This document shows positions 1 to 10,297 of a DNA stretch of 64,000 nucleotides, piece by piece. Source of the stretch: Magnaporthiopsis rhizophila (taxonomy: Eukaryota > Ascomycota > Sordariomycetes > Magnaporthales > Magnaporthaceae). The stretch lies in NCBI GenBank assembly GCA_003049465.1, contig PYSS01000067.1:151110-215109 (forward strand). Reading direction: 5' to 3'. Made by a program: the position numbers and the translations under genes. Each line of letters opens with the position of its first letter. The stretch's first letter is position 1. The notes below the pieces were generated by a model. That model had not been told where the DNA came from, searched no databases, and worked only from the letters and a program-made list of their open reading frames with translations.

Positions 1-2414
1 ACGAGGTAGACAGCCACGTGGTCGTCGACTTCGAAGAGGCCTTCTCGCACGCTGCGAAGACCGTCGAGAAGACCAGGAATGAGCTGCCAAGAAACCCTTG
101 GAGACCAGATCTCTCCATCCTGATTGGGGATTCGCTAGACGAGAAGTTCGACGACGATGGTGCCTGCAATGCGGCCTGCTGCTACTCCATGTCCAGCATG
201 ATTTACAACGACGCCGACGCTGAGAAGAAACGAAACGCGGACTACATGACCTTCCTGAAGACCGAGAATGGACAACGGGAGCCGTCTCCAACGATATATC
301 CCCGCCCACTAGCAGAGATCAAAGGACAGGAAAATCCGCTGTCCAACGGAGAATTGCTGATCATGTCCTATCGAGTTTTCGGCTTCGTCTTGCGAAACCG
401 GAAGTGGGGTCAGTATCTAATCACTCCTCCCCCATCCTGCCCTTGCCGATGACATTGCGTATGTAATTTTCCCGGTTCAAGGCATTGGTAACCATCCATT
501 AACACGGATCGCCCCCCAGTACAACTCAACCTCGATTATCTCTCCCTTCCCGAGAAGGCGTTCAAGGAGGATAAAGTCAAGAATGAAGCACGTGCGGTCG
601 TTCCGCAGGAAGGCAACACAAACAAGGGGGATGGAAGCGGCATCGACAGCAGCCTACCAGGAGCAAGCGACGAGCAGGCGGAGGACGGCAAGACCGCGTT
701 CGGACAGCTTGTACTTCCACCTGGCCACAAAGAAATGGTGACTTCATTGGTCACCCAGCATTTCCGAGACAAGGCCTCTGGAGGCAACGCGGACATTGTC
801 CGCGGCAAGGGTAAGTGCCTGGTCCTCTATGTACGCAGCGACGGGGAGGGTGGACGGAGACTAACGATTTTGAAGGCAAGGGCTTGATTATACTCCTCCA
901 CGGCGCGCCTGGCGTGGGCAAGACAACGACAGCAGGTTGGTTCCGGGTAGCATTCTCCGTTGTAATACGATGATTGCTAATAGGATGTCGCAGAGGGAGT
1001 CGCCGAGATGTTCGAGAAGCCGCTGTTCCAAATGACTTGCGGTACGTCAGGAGGCGCCAAGTGGTAACTGTTCGGGAGAAAATACCTCCGAAGCAGAGGC
1101 TGACAGCAAGTCCGCGTCTTAGGTGATTTGGGGACATCGGCGCCAGAAGTCGAGAAGGCTCTGGAATCCCATTTCTCATTAGCAAACAGGTTGGTGAAGC
1201 GACAGCCCGCACGATCCTTTCTCCTGAGGGCTTCCTAAACTGACTTGTGAACAGATGGGGATGCATTCTTCTCCTAGACGAAGCCGATGTCTTCCTCGCA
1301 GCTCGCAAGAAAGAAGACTTCAAACGGAATGGCCTCGTCTCTGGTGCGTATCTCGTCTAATTGATGTCATGGCAGCCAAAGCTGACGGATGATCACAGTC
1401 TTCTTGCGAGTCCTGGAGTACTACGCAGGCATTCTGTTCCTGACCACCAACCGAGTTGGCGATTTTGACGAGGCATTTGCGTCACGGATTCACATCAGCC
1501 TGTACTATCCTCACCTAACTATGGAGAACACCGAGGCCATCTTCAATCTGAACTTCGACACCATCGAAGAGCGCTTCAAGAAGGCGGGAAGGAAGATTCG
1601 CATTGAAAAGGAAATCATCCTCGCCCGCGCCAGGGCTCACTTCGACAACCATCCAAACGAGAGATGGAACGGGCGGCAGATCCGGAACGCCTGCCAGACG
1701 GCACTCGCGCTGGCCGAGTTCCGGGCCCAGGGGAGCAGCCACCTGCGTGTTGCTGACCCTGACGCTGTGGTCGAGCTCAAGGTGGACGACCTCCAGGTCG
1801 TGTCGGACGCGTATCTGCAGTTCATGAACTACCTCAACGACGTGCGCGGCAAGGACGCCGAGATGTGGGCCAAGGCCATGAAGCTGCGTGCGCGAGAAAT
1901 CGACGTCTTACTGTACGCCGGGGTCAAGGACAGGGACCCGGCCACGTTTGCGGCTCTGGGAAAACAACAGGAGGTGCATCCAGAGGTGCGCAACACCAAT
2001 GCCACTCCTTCTTCCACCACACGGCCGACCTCGACGACGCCAATACCGCCAAACCTCTCACCTTACTTGGCACCGGCTCCGCCGCCGCCCGCTTCCCCTT
2101 TGGCTGGCGCCGCCGCTCCTCCGCCAGGACAGCACCAGCCGCCATACGGCCAGGGGCAGAGCTTCGCGCAACCGCAGCATTACACCTGCCAGCCATCGCA
2201 TGGTTATGGAGGATACGCTCCTTCCCAGCCGAGGGCGCCGCAGCAGCCGACGGAGGGTACTTCAGGATACCCGCCGCCTCCCCCGCCTCCCCCGCCGCCA
2301 CCGCCGCCCGCGCCACCAGCACAGAGTACGCAGCCGCCGCCGCCATATGGAACGCCAGAGTACGCAGTGTGGTACCACCAGCATGTGCAGCGGCAAGCGC
2401 CCCAGGCAGGATGA
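1..2414 (+). CDS. AAA+ ATPase with N-terminal DUF7025-like region and proline-rich tail (5' end missing)
   Basis: This is the 3' part of a fungal AAA+ ATPase gene. The frame is open through the left edge, so the true start lies outside. Seven visible exons keep phase: 1-408, 520-810, 876-935, 994-1041, 1123-1189, 1255-1343 and 1399-2414, about 658 residues. The N-terminal part (VVVDFEEAF) resembles the DUF7025 region that precedes AAA domains in fungal proteins. Walker A is GAPGVGKTT in exon 3, Walker B is ILLLDEADVFL in exon 6, and a sensor-1-like LTTNR follows in exon 7, then a helical lid (RNACQTALALAEF). The C-terminal 150 residues or so are disordered and rich in Pro and Gln, with a run of more than ten prolines near 2271-2310. 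Family members are usually annotated only as AAA-family ATPases; the substrate is unknown. The gene converges on the HET-domain gene, with 138 bp between stop codons. Confidence 0.9.
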
Positions 2415-2552
2415 GGAGCAAATGGAAGGAGGGAGTATCAGGCACAGGGAAGGACCCGGTGGGTAGAGACCTGAGGCTAGAGGGAATGTTGGAAACCATC
2501 TTGGATAGAACTGGAATGACAAAATGCTTCATCCCCTTGCACCTTACCCGCG

Positions 2553-4771
2553 TTAAATGCGCCCCAGCTCACGGAGAAACTCCTCCCGCGGCCTAGGCAG
2601 CGGCAGCCTCGGCAGCCGCACCGTGACGAGCTCGTCGAGCCCCTCGCACGCGCACGCCGGCGTGGCCCAGACGGCGCGCCCGATAATACGACGGCCGGCT
2701 CCGTCGTTGTCACCGGCGCTCAGCAGCACGCAAACGCCATCCTCGAGTGACCGCTCAAAGCCCAGGCCGGGGATGCGGTGCATAGTCGCGCCGAGCGCGT
2801 CTTCCTCGGGGACGTACAGGCCCGTGTTGACAATGGAAACCGTGCCGCAGGCCGGACACGTCACCCAGGCGTAGTAGCGGCGCCAGGTGAGGTGCAGCAC
2901 GTTGGCGTACGTGACCTGGTAGTCGGCCTGGGTGGTCTGGTCGAGGCCGAGGGCGGTCATGGCGTCCCAGAATGAGTAGATGTCGCTGATGCTGCTGTTG
3001 TCGCTTTCATCTCCGTTGCTGCCCTCGTCGCCGGCCTCCTCCGCACAATCCTCGTCGCTACAATTATCCGTCTCATCACCGCCTTTGCTCTCGTCGCTCT
3101 CGCTGCCGGCCTCGCCCCCGCAATTCTCGCATTGACAGTCCTCCTCCTCCTCCTCCTCCTCCTCCTCCTCCTCCTCCTCCTCCTCCTCCCCAGGCCAGGG
3201 CTGCCCGGGCTCCGTCTCGGCCAGGGCCGCCACGGTCCGTTTCAGCCTTTCATACCCGCCCTCGTGCTGCGAGAGCGACTGCAGCATCTTCTCCCGCGGC
3301 TGGAAAAAGTGGCGCGACCCGTAGGCGTCCAGAAACGCCTCGACGGTCTTCGGCTCCACAAGGTTCCGGGAACATTCTTGCATGAGCTCCACCCACGACA
3401 CCTTGTGGAAAAGCACCAGCTTCGACATCGCACCCGCCCGCTGCAGCCGCAGCCTCACCCGGCCCTGGCAGCAGGAGCCGGTGGCCTCGTCCAGCTCGAC
3501 GACGGTCGTCTTAGTCTCGGCGTGGTGGCGCGGCGGCGCCGTCATGGGCCCCAGCAGGTACGCGTAGTGGTCGTGGTAGCCCTCGTTGATGTTGTTGGCC
3601 GGCATCCAGCGCACGTCGAGCCCGCCGTCGGCGGGCGCCCACTCGGGCGTCACCAGCAGCGGGGTGTAGTCGCCGGCCTCGACGCAGCGCAGGGCGATGC
3701 GCAGGTACCGCTCGTCCCAGCCGCCGCGTTGCAGCTCCGTAGTGGCAGCCAACGCCGCCGAGCCCGTCACGATGCCGTGCAGCGCGTACAAAAAGTCGTG
3801 CTGGCTCTGACAGCCGCGCCGCGACAGCAGCGCAAAGGCGAGCCCGAAGTTGCGACTCTGCGGGCTGCGGCAGAGCGTCAGCGGCCCCAGGCTCCAGGGC
3901 AGGACGTTCTCGTCGATGTTGACGCGCGCCTCGAGCTCGTGCGTGGAGCCCGACTTGGCCACCTGCTCCTTCCAGAACTGGTCGAGCTTGTCTTGGAAGA
4001 GGTGCTCCGCGCCGTCGTCGCAGTAGATGTTGGACTCGGAGTCCATGAAGCGGGTTTCGGGGCTGCGGATGTACTCCATGGCCGTCCACACGCGGCTGTA
4101 CCACTTTGCGTTGCAGATGCCGAGCATGCCCTCCAGCCGCTCCTCGTCCGTCTTTCCATGCGTGAACGCGCGGACCATGGCGGGCGTGACGTCGCTGAAA
4201 TGCATTACCGTCAAGGCGGCGGAGCTGTATATCTTGTGTATTACTTGCAGGATGCTTGTCTTGAGTGCCGGTGTCCACTGGGGGAAGGTATGTTTTCTTT
4301 GGTGAGCGGCTACACAGAAACAATAGATCAGTATATGACAAAACTTACCTGTGGCACGCTGATGTAATCATGCCATACTTCAAAATCCCCGTCAACGCCC
4401 TGCGAGATGCTTTGGGCGATGCCGGTAGGCGAGGACAGCACTTTGCGGCGGACAGCGTCGTCCTGTGGCGAGTGACGGCCTTTGTCCTGCGTGGCGGACA
4501 CTGCAGTATCCCACACGTGCGATACGGTGACATACTGGACATTGTCTTTCAGAAGACACTCGAGATGTCGGTCGTAGAGCACCAGTGATGCACTCAGGGG
4601 CGTCAAAATCGTCCTGCTGCCGCTTAAACACTGGACGTTTTCCTTGGACACACGAAATGTGCGCACGAGAGCGTCTGTTCCGAATGACTTTCCGCACGCG
4701 TAACAGCGCAAAGCTGTCGGGGTCGCATCGTACCAGAGCGCCTCGAGGTCTGGATATGAGGGGTGTTCCAT
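2553..4771 (-). CDS. HET (heterokaryon incompatibility) domain protein with poly-Glu tract
   Basis: Two exons on the minus strand, 4771-4349 and 4277-2553, are joined by a 71-bp GTAAGT...CAG intron and give 714 residues. The three classical HET blocks are present in order: VTVSHVW (about residue 81-87, the usual LSYxWG block), EVWHDYISVPQ (131-141, the WIDxxCIxQ block) and WYSRVWTAMEY (about 200, the RxWTxQE block). HET proteins act in fungal allorecognition and programmed cell death. A CxxC pair (CYAC, residue 23) precedes the domain and another (CPACG) lies near the C-terminus, suggesting a small metal site. Residues about 504-521 are almost pure glutamate, encoded by a (GAG)17 microsatellite, followed by more acidic sequence. 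The start at 4771 is the first ATG of the open frame. The HET call is firm; the partner and trigger are unknown. Confidence 0.88.
3139..3189 (+). repeat. (TCC)17 trinucleotide microsatellite inside the HET gene
   Basis: Seventeen uninterrupted TCC units on the plus strand, read as GAG (Glu) codons in the minus-strand HET gene. Its length is a multiple of three, so copy-number change would alter only the length of the acidic stretch. Confidence 0.95.
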
Positions 4772-5488
4772 GGTTAGTCCTAGGTAGCCAACTGGTGATC
4801 GGGTGGTGTGGTCGGGGAGGGTTCGTCGATAAGTCCTGTTGAAAGGATGCTCCCGTAAGCGAGCGGGTGTCTGATATTTAGTGAGATTTCATTTTTCTGC
4901 AGCCTGGAGAGATGCCCTTCCGAACCCTCAGCGCAGGTCGCCTGCCAATACCAAATTGGTATAGCGCAGCTGCATCGCTGACGCTCAGCCTGACGAAGGA
5001 TGAGCTATGCACCGCCTACGCACTTAACTTGTGGCTGGTGGGCGATTTGGAATGGTCGTCTGCGGGCGGCCTCAAACAAGCCTCGCCCTTAGGCGGGTGT
5101 GATTTCGGCGCGCGGCTCTCGATCGCTGACAAGATCGCGAGTCTTGGCGTAAAGAGTCTGGGGATAGATCCGCGACGCCCCGACACATTGGTTCACACGG
5201 CTCGGCGACCGGGGATTGGGGCTGATAAAGGATTTCGGAGGATCTCACCCGTTAGGCAGCCATCATCTGCGAGCACGATCTGCACCCAGGGTCTAGGAGG
5301 CGCCCTACCACCCCTTCCGCCTTGCCGCCGCAATCACAAAACATCTGCGAATAAAAAAAGGGCAGAAAGCCCCTGGCTGTGGCGGAGCGGAGGGAGTGGG
5401 AGGAACACTATCTCTTCGCGAGGGAATATCTGCATCGCCGCCAGATCTAAGCAGCTCAAAGATGTGGATTTCGCTACCTTGAGGTGGC
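4772..5488. other. Intergenic: HET-gene promoter side and SDR 3' flank
   Basis: The HET gene starts at 4771 and the SDR reading frame ends at 5489 (both minus strand). This stretch should hold the HET promoter and the 3' flank of the SDR gene. I find no convincing coding frame, RNA gene or repeat here. The open frames crossing it lack recognisable motifs and run into the SDR antisense strand. Confidence 0.5.
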
Positions 5489-6384
5489 TCATTCCGCATA
5501 TCGGACGAGCTGGCGACCCGTTGGTGGGAACATGCTCGCGTACCATATCTGAATCTCTCCAGTGTAAAGAACCATCTTCCCTCCGAACTTGGACTTCGAG
5601 TCCGGATCGTTCAGGACCACAAACATGCCGTCGCAAGACTCCTCGACCGTCGTGGGCGGCCTCCCCACCCCCCCAGACCTCAGCCGCATAGTCGCCCATG
5701 TCGGTTTGGACAAAGCCCGGGTCGATGACGGGGCAGCTCAGCCACTCGTCCTCGTTGTTGATGCGCACGGCGTACCAGTGCGCCGCGGCCTTGGAGGCGC
5801 CGTAGACGCCACTGGGCACGAGCGGCTGGCGGTCCATCGTCCCGGCGACCGAGCCCATGATGGCGAAGACGGGCGTCCTGGGCCGCGACAGCTCCCACGC
5901 CCTCTCGAGCAGCGGGCGCGTGGCCTGGTACAGCGACACGATGCTCACCACGTTGACGGTGTAGTGCTCCAGGATGGAGTCGGGCCTGACGTCCTTGACG
6001 AGGGGGAACTCCTCGGAGATGGCGGCGTTGGCGATGACCATGTCCAGGTGGTCGATCCCGTGGTCGGCCTTGAGGGACTCGACGGCATCAAAGGGCGACT
6101 GCTCAACAGCCGCGTCGTAGTCTACCACGACTAGCTTGGTGCCTTGCCCCCTGGGCGCGGAGGAGAGGCGCGCGGTTCTCGCTTCCGAGGGGTTCCGTAT
6201 CGCCGCGATGACGATCTGGTAGTAGTGATGGCAGATGGTCATGAACTTCTTTTGTCACAGACCGACGTGTCTGCCAGAGCCGTGCCTGCAGATTCACGTG
6301 GTTAGGCTCCGCGAGATATCGCAAAGCGAGCTCGACTCCTAGCCCTCTGTTCGCACCAGTGATCAGGACAACTTTAGGGGCCAT
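5489..6384 (-). pseudogene. Short-chain dehydrogenase/reductase (classical SDR), frameshifted near the C-terminus
   Basis: A minus-strand NAD(P)-dependent oxidoreductase. Exon 1 is 6384-6298 (29 residues) with the nucleotide-binding motif TGANRGLG. An 82-bp intron (6297-6216) follows, and exon 2 opens with IVIAAIRNP. The catalytic YxxxK is seen as YGASK, after a serine in the preceding strand (IMGSVAG); NAA is the usual fourth-strand motif and PGFVQTDMG the usual substrate-loop motif. The nearest group I know is the fungal ketoreductase-like SDRs that resemble norsolorinic acid ketoreductase. After GDYAAEVWGG the frame is lost: homologous-looking C-terminal sequence (VEESCDGMFVVL, then GKMVLYTGEIQIW) continues in another frame to a stop at 5489. 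The break lies in a seven-G run near 5671-5677. It could be a real lesion or a homopolymer sequencing error. Confidence is high for the family and moderate that the gene is truly broken. Confidence 0.8.
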
Positions 6385-8537
6385 GGTGACGGGCTATCTG
6401 ACGATGTTGTGGTTGGCGGATGTGGCGCCTGTGACGTTCAGAATGGCCTTACCACTCGAAAACAGTAGGAAAGGACTCTGCCTTGCTACTGGAAGGGAAG
6501 CATATCTAAACGCAGGTCAGCAGGAGCCTGTAAGTAGACGGAACCTCTCTCGGAGTCCCGGGCGTCAGCATGGATCCCCAAAAAATGTAGCGTAGCCCCG
6601 CATCACTCAACACTACCGCCGCGGCCGCAGAGGTAAGCATACGCAGTACCCTTGTCTCAGCCATTGGCCAATCCATCCCCCAACATGACGGGAACCTCGA
6701 CGTCAAGGTCGCCTTTTCGATATTGGAATGTCGGAAACCCCAACGCTTTCGTGAACCCCGGGTACAAAGAAAAAGGCCCCACAACAAACAAGTCGTCCTC
6801 GACGCAAATGCAGAAAAAAGGCCACGAACTACGCTAACGACATCGGAGGCCCCGGTCTAGCAAATATGGGAATCCTCAAGTTCGCCCTGCTCCCAGACGT
6901 CCGAGATGATCCACCCATTTTCGTCTGGCACGATATGTAATTGATGCGTCTTGGGTTTGCTATACAAAATTCATGGCTAGACCACGGAAACCGTCGGTGT
7001 CCTCGGATCCCCTTTGTTCAAAGATTGCGACAAAGGACGCAGGCAGGAAGGAAGTCTCGCATTCACCACGCCGTGGATGCCACGAAGTAGGTGTTCCCAA
7101 CCTCGTATGTTCTGAATGTGGTAAATTCATATTCCCCGATCACTTCCCCTTCCCGCCAACCCAATCCCGCCATCGACGTTCCGATAATTCCTGACCCCGC
7201 GCCGTATATGTTGCAGTTAATAATCCTGCCCCTGACCTCCCTGCGGAGGTGTGCCGGGAGGGTAAGGTGCGGCGTTTGCCCCGAGTGTGCTTCCTCTTCC
7301 TTTCCAACACACGGATACCGAAAACCCTCGTATTGCTTATCTGGTTGACGTTGCCGTATAGCATATAGCATCTTACGTACTCGGCAGCTGTTGGCAGCAA
7401 TATTCTGGCCATTTTGTTCTACTACATATGTTCAGTGTCAGCGAGCAAACCTGTCGTAGTAATTCCCCTGTGGCGTTCTTACGAGGTTGGCAGGAATTGG
7501 TGAACTTGCTCCGAGGTTCGGGAGTGTGAGAGCGCGGCGGTGCCTGCCTACCCTCCTCTCTATTCTACGGCTGTTCCTGAACGCTGTCCGGACCTGAAGC
7601 CCTCTTTTAACACTCCTGGGAAACAGGATACTATCCTCGGCAGTCGGTTTGGCAAAGGCTTGAACGACGCCTGGGAAAGAATGATTACTATGGATTTAAG
7701 CATATATAAAAATCCTTTTTCCATATCTTATATGCTGCGGGCAAGATGCAGTGACGCGGATGCTCAGTGGGTTGGCGATGGACGACGCGTCGACCTCGAC
7801 CGCCGCAGGCTCATCGGAAGGATGGAGCACCGGCACGCAAGACGGCGGGCTCGACAAGGGAACACAAACAACCGTATGCGCGGCGAGCTCTCAGGAAGCG
7901 AGAAGACGCGACAAGCAGAACGATTCAAGGCATCCAGCAAACGGCCTCCCCACTCGCGTAGAGCAAAGCCAACGGCCTGCGGGATTTGGCATTGGTCTGG
8001 GTGACTGAGGGCGCCGCTAGATAGTGTGGAAAGGGCTGAAGCAACAACCCGCAGCAGCCCGAAAGTGGAAAAGAAAGAACAGCCGGCAAGAGAAAACAGA
8101 AGACATTGCAACCGGCGAGACGGGACATATGAAACTACCAATCCCCGTTTTGTCCGCACGGAAAGCACGCCGGGACGGCGCGCAGCATTCCCGTTCCAGC
8201 AGGCCCGCCCTCGTACACGGCAAAACGCCGGATCCATTGTGGAGGCGGCACAATGAGCATGGACTGCAATCCAGTCTGTCGTCTACAGTACGCGGACCAA
8301 AGGATCCGAGGCGGCAGGAAGCTCAGCGCCACCGACGACGATATTAGGGAGGTTCCGCGAATGCGAGCCCCCATATGTTTGTTGTTCCTTTCCGCGGCGC
8401 CCGGATCGCGTGGCTGCCCGGGCAGTGAGCTGTGCGGGGAACGCCCGGGCGGGCTCGGCGGCTAGGCCTCGCTTGCTGCTGCTTTTGCAGGTGGGAACTC
8501 TGATGCTACAGTCTCGTATCGAGGATCTGATATCGAC

Positions 8538-8555
8538 AAAAAAAAAAAAAAAAAA
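8538..8555. repeat. Poly(A) run of 18 followed by purine-rich tract
   Basis: Eighteen A residues followed by an AG-rich stretch to about 8600. No direct repeats or transposon ends were seen around it. Confidence 0.9.
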
Positions 8556-9841
8556 GAGGAGAACGAAGAAAAGAAGAAGAAGAAAAAGAAAAATACGGCA
8601 GGAATATTCAGGCGAGTAATCGCCGACGCAGATGCAGTCCCCCGGGATGTGTATCCGCCGCGCGCGGGCCGTCTCGTGTGCCACGTCTTTTATCGGCACC
8701 CAAAGCTTGGCGGGAGGCAAGCGGCGAGTCAAGTCCGTGCGTGGGTCGGAGCAAAAATCACGCAGTTGTGCAGGGATAGATCGATCCGCCCAAGGGAGAG
8801 CCTCTCAACAGGCCTTGTGTGCATGGCGTTCCTCCGATCTCGCTGTGGGTCCCGGAGGGCCCCGCGGGTTCCGGAAGATCTTGAGGCCTTCCGTGACAGA
8901 CTGAGCGCACGCGCAAACAGATGCTATTCCAATAAAAAAAAACCCTTGTGTTTTGTTTTAACAATTTAAATTTAAACTCACTCTCCACAACCATCTGCCG
9001 GCCGAGATTGAGATTTAAACTTGTTTGGTTGCTCGGTGGGCCACCGTCGCGCTACATATGCACACTACCTGGTTTATGCCGGCAAGGAAGCAAGCACCTC
9101 GCCCGTAGACGGGCGGGACGGCACGTTTGCCTCTTGGCGAGGAGGCGCAGCGAACATGGCTGCTGGGCAGAGCAGTTGTGGAAGTGGCAGGGTGCACCAA
9201 AATGGACAAAAGTCGTCGAAGCGGCCAAAGCGGCAACGTCTAAGCGGGCATAGGGCGAGCGTGCTAATCTTTATCTAGGGAGGTAGCCAGATTAATGATC
9301 CCATTTTGGCCTTGCTGCATGTGGGCGTACCCCGGCCAGAAAAAGAAAAGTGGCATATCAAAAGGAGAGTAACCTGAGCCAAGGGATTCATTCCACCACG
9401 ACCTTGTCGATTTCGGGGAACTGATAATAAAAAAGTAGATAACTGAACAAGTAAAAGCTACAAATATTTTTTTTAACGATTTATTTTATATTTATTCAAC
9501 GTCGAAATGTGGACATTCTTTTAATAGTTTGTTTGTGGCTGCCGATGTTCCTGGGAAGAGAAGTTCGGGCGGTAGGGCACTCTTCTGCCCGCCCATAGCA
9601 GGCCGGGATGATGTGACCCTCAGGGTGGGAGTGGAGTGCTTAATTCAGACGACCCACATACCGTCCATCGCATGGATCCTTCCCGACCACCTGGTCAGCA
9701 GCGTTGCCAGGCCCGGCATTACAGGGAGATCACATGGGTTGAGGATCACCAGACGGCAGTTCTGTCGTCCCTGGCCGTTGGCTGATCTTGGCTGCCATTT
9801 TCCCGACCGTCGCCTATCGGCAGTTGCGCTAGGGCAGGGAG

Positions 9842-9843
<2 letters not shown>

Positions 9844-9872
<29 letters not shown>
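9844..9872. repeat. Poly(A) run of 29
   Basis: An uninterrupted run of 29 A residues in intergenic DNA, 3' of the laccase. It could be a decayed retroelement tail, but I found no coding sequence or target-site duplication upstream. Confidence 0.9.
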
Positions 9873-9874
<2 letters not shown>

Positions 9875-10297
9875 AGTCAGGTTCACGAATCATCACACGG
9901 CAAAAGCAAAGGCAATAATGAACATGACTTGATATTTCGACAGAAGAGTACAAGGAAAAACCCAAGTCCCAACGTGACATCCAAAGCCATAAAACCTATC
10001 CAACACATATAACCTGTTTTTTCCTCCCTTCCCACTCCCCAAGCAAAATCCGACTCGCACCTGGTGTTGGTCTAATCCCTGCCCCGATAGCATCTGATTC
10101 AGGGGGACGATCGATGAAAATGCAACCCGGCTACTCCATATTTGCTTGTTTCTTAATTCCAAAGGTCGTGACAAGGGGAAAAAAAAATGAAAAGAAAAGG
10201 GAGGGAAAAAAATAAATAAATAATATGTCGTTGCTGTTATACTTTTTTTTTTTGCAAGGGTTTGCTGAGGCTAGCCTACCTTTTTTTTTTTTTTTTA

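Larger units (their letters stand above)
6385..10297. other. Long intergenic region, partly AT-rich, with homopolymer tracts
   Basis: About 3.9 kb between the SDR start and the laccase stop. No frame carries a recognised domain. A minus-strand 102-codon frame (7371-7063), with fairly regular composition toward its C-terminus (YGAGSGIIGTSMAGLGW, then YEFTTFRTYEVGNTYFVAS), could be a small gene or relic, but I cannot assign it. A-rich runs sit at 8538-8555 and 9844-9872. AT-rich patches at about 7690-7735, 8930-9010 and 9420-9500 may be decayed repeats. T runs at 10243-10253 and 10281-10296 fall just past the laccase stop, in its 3' region. Confidence 0.5.

Noticed and set aside
3132..4367. 411-codon plus frame opposite the HET gene
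   Set aside because: It begins with a Leu run from the TCC microsatellite and is antisense to the motif-bearing HET frame.
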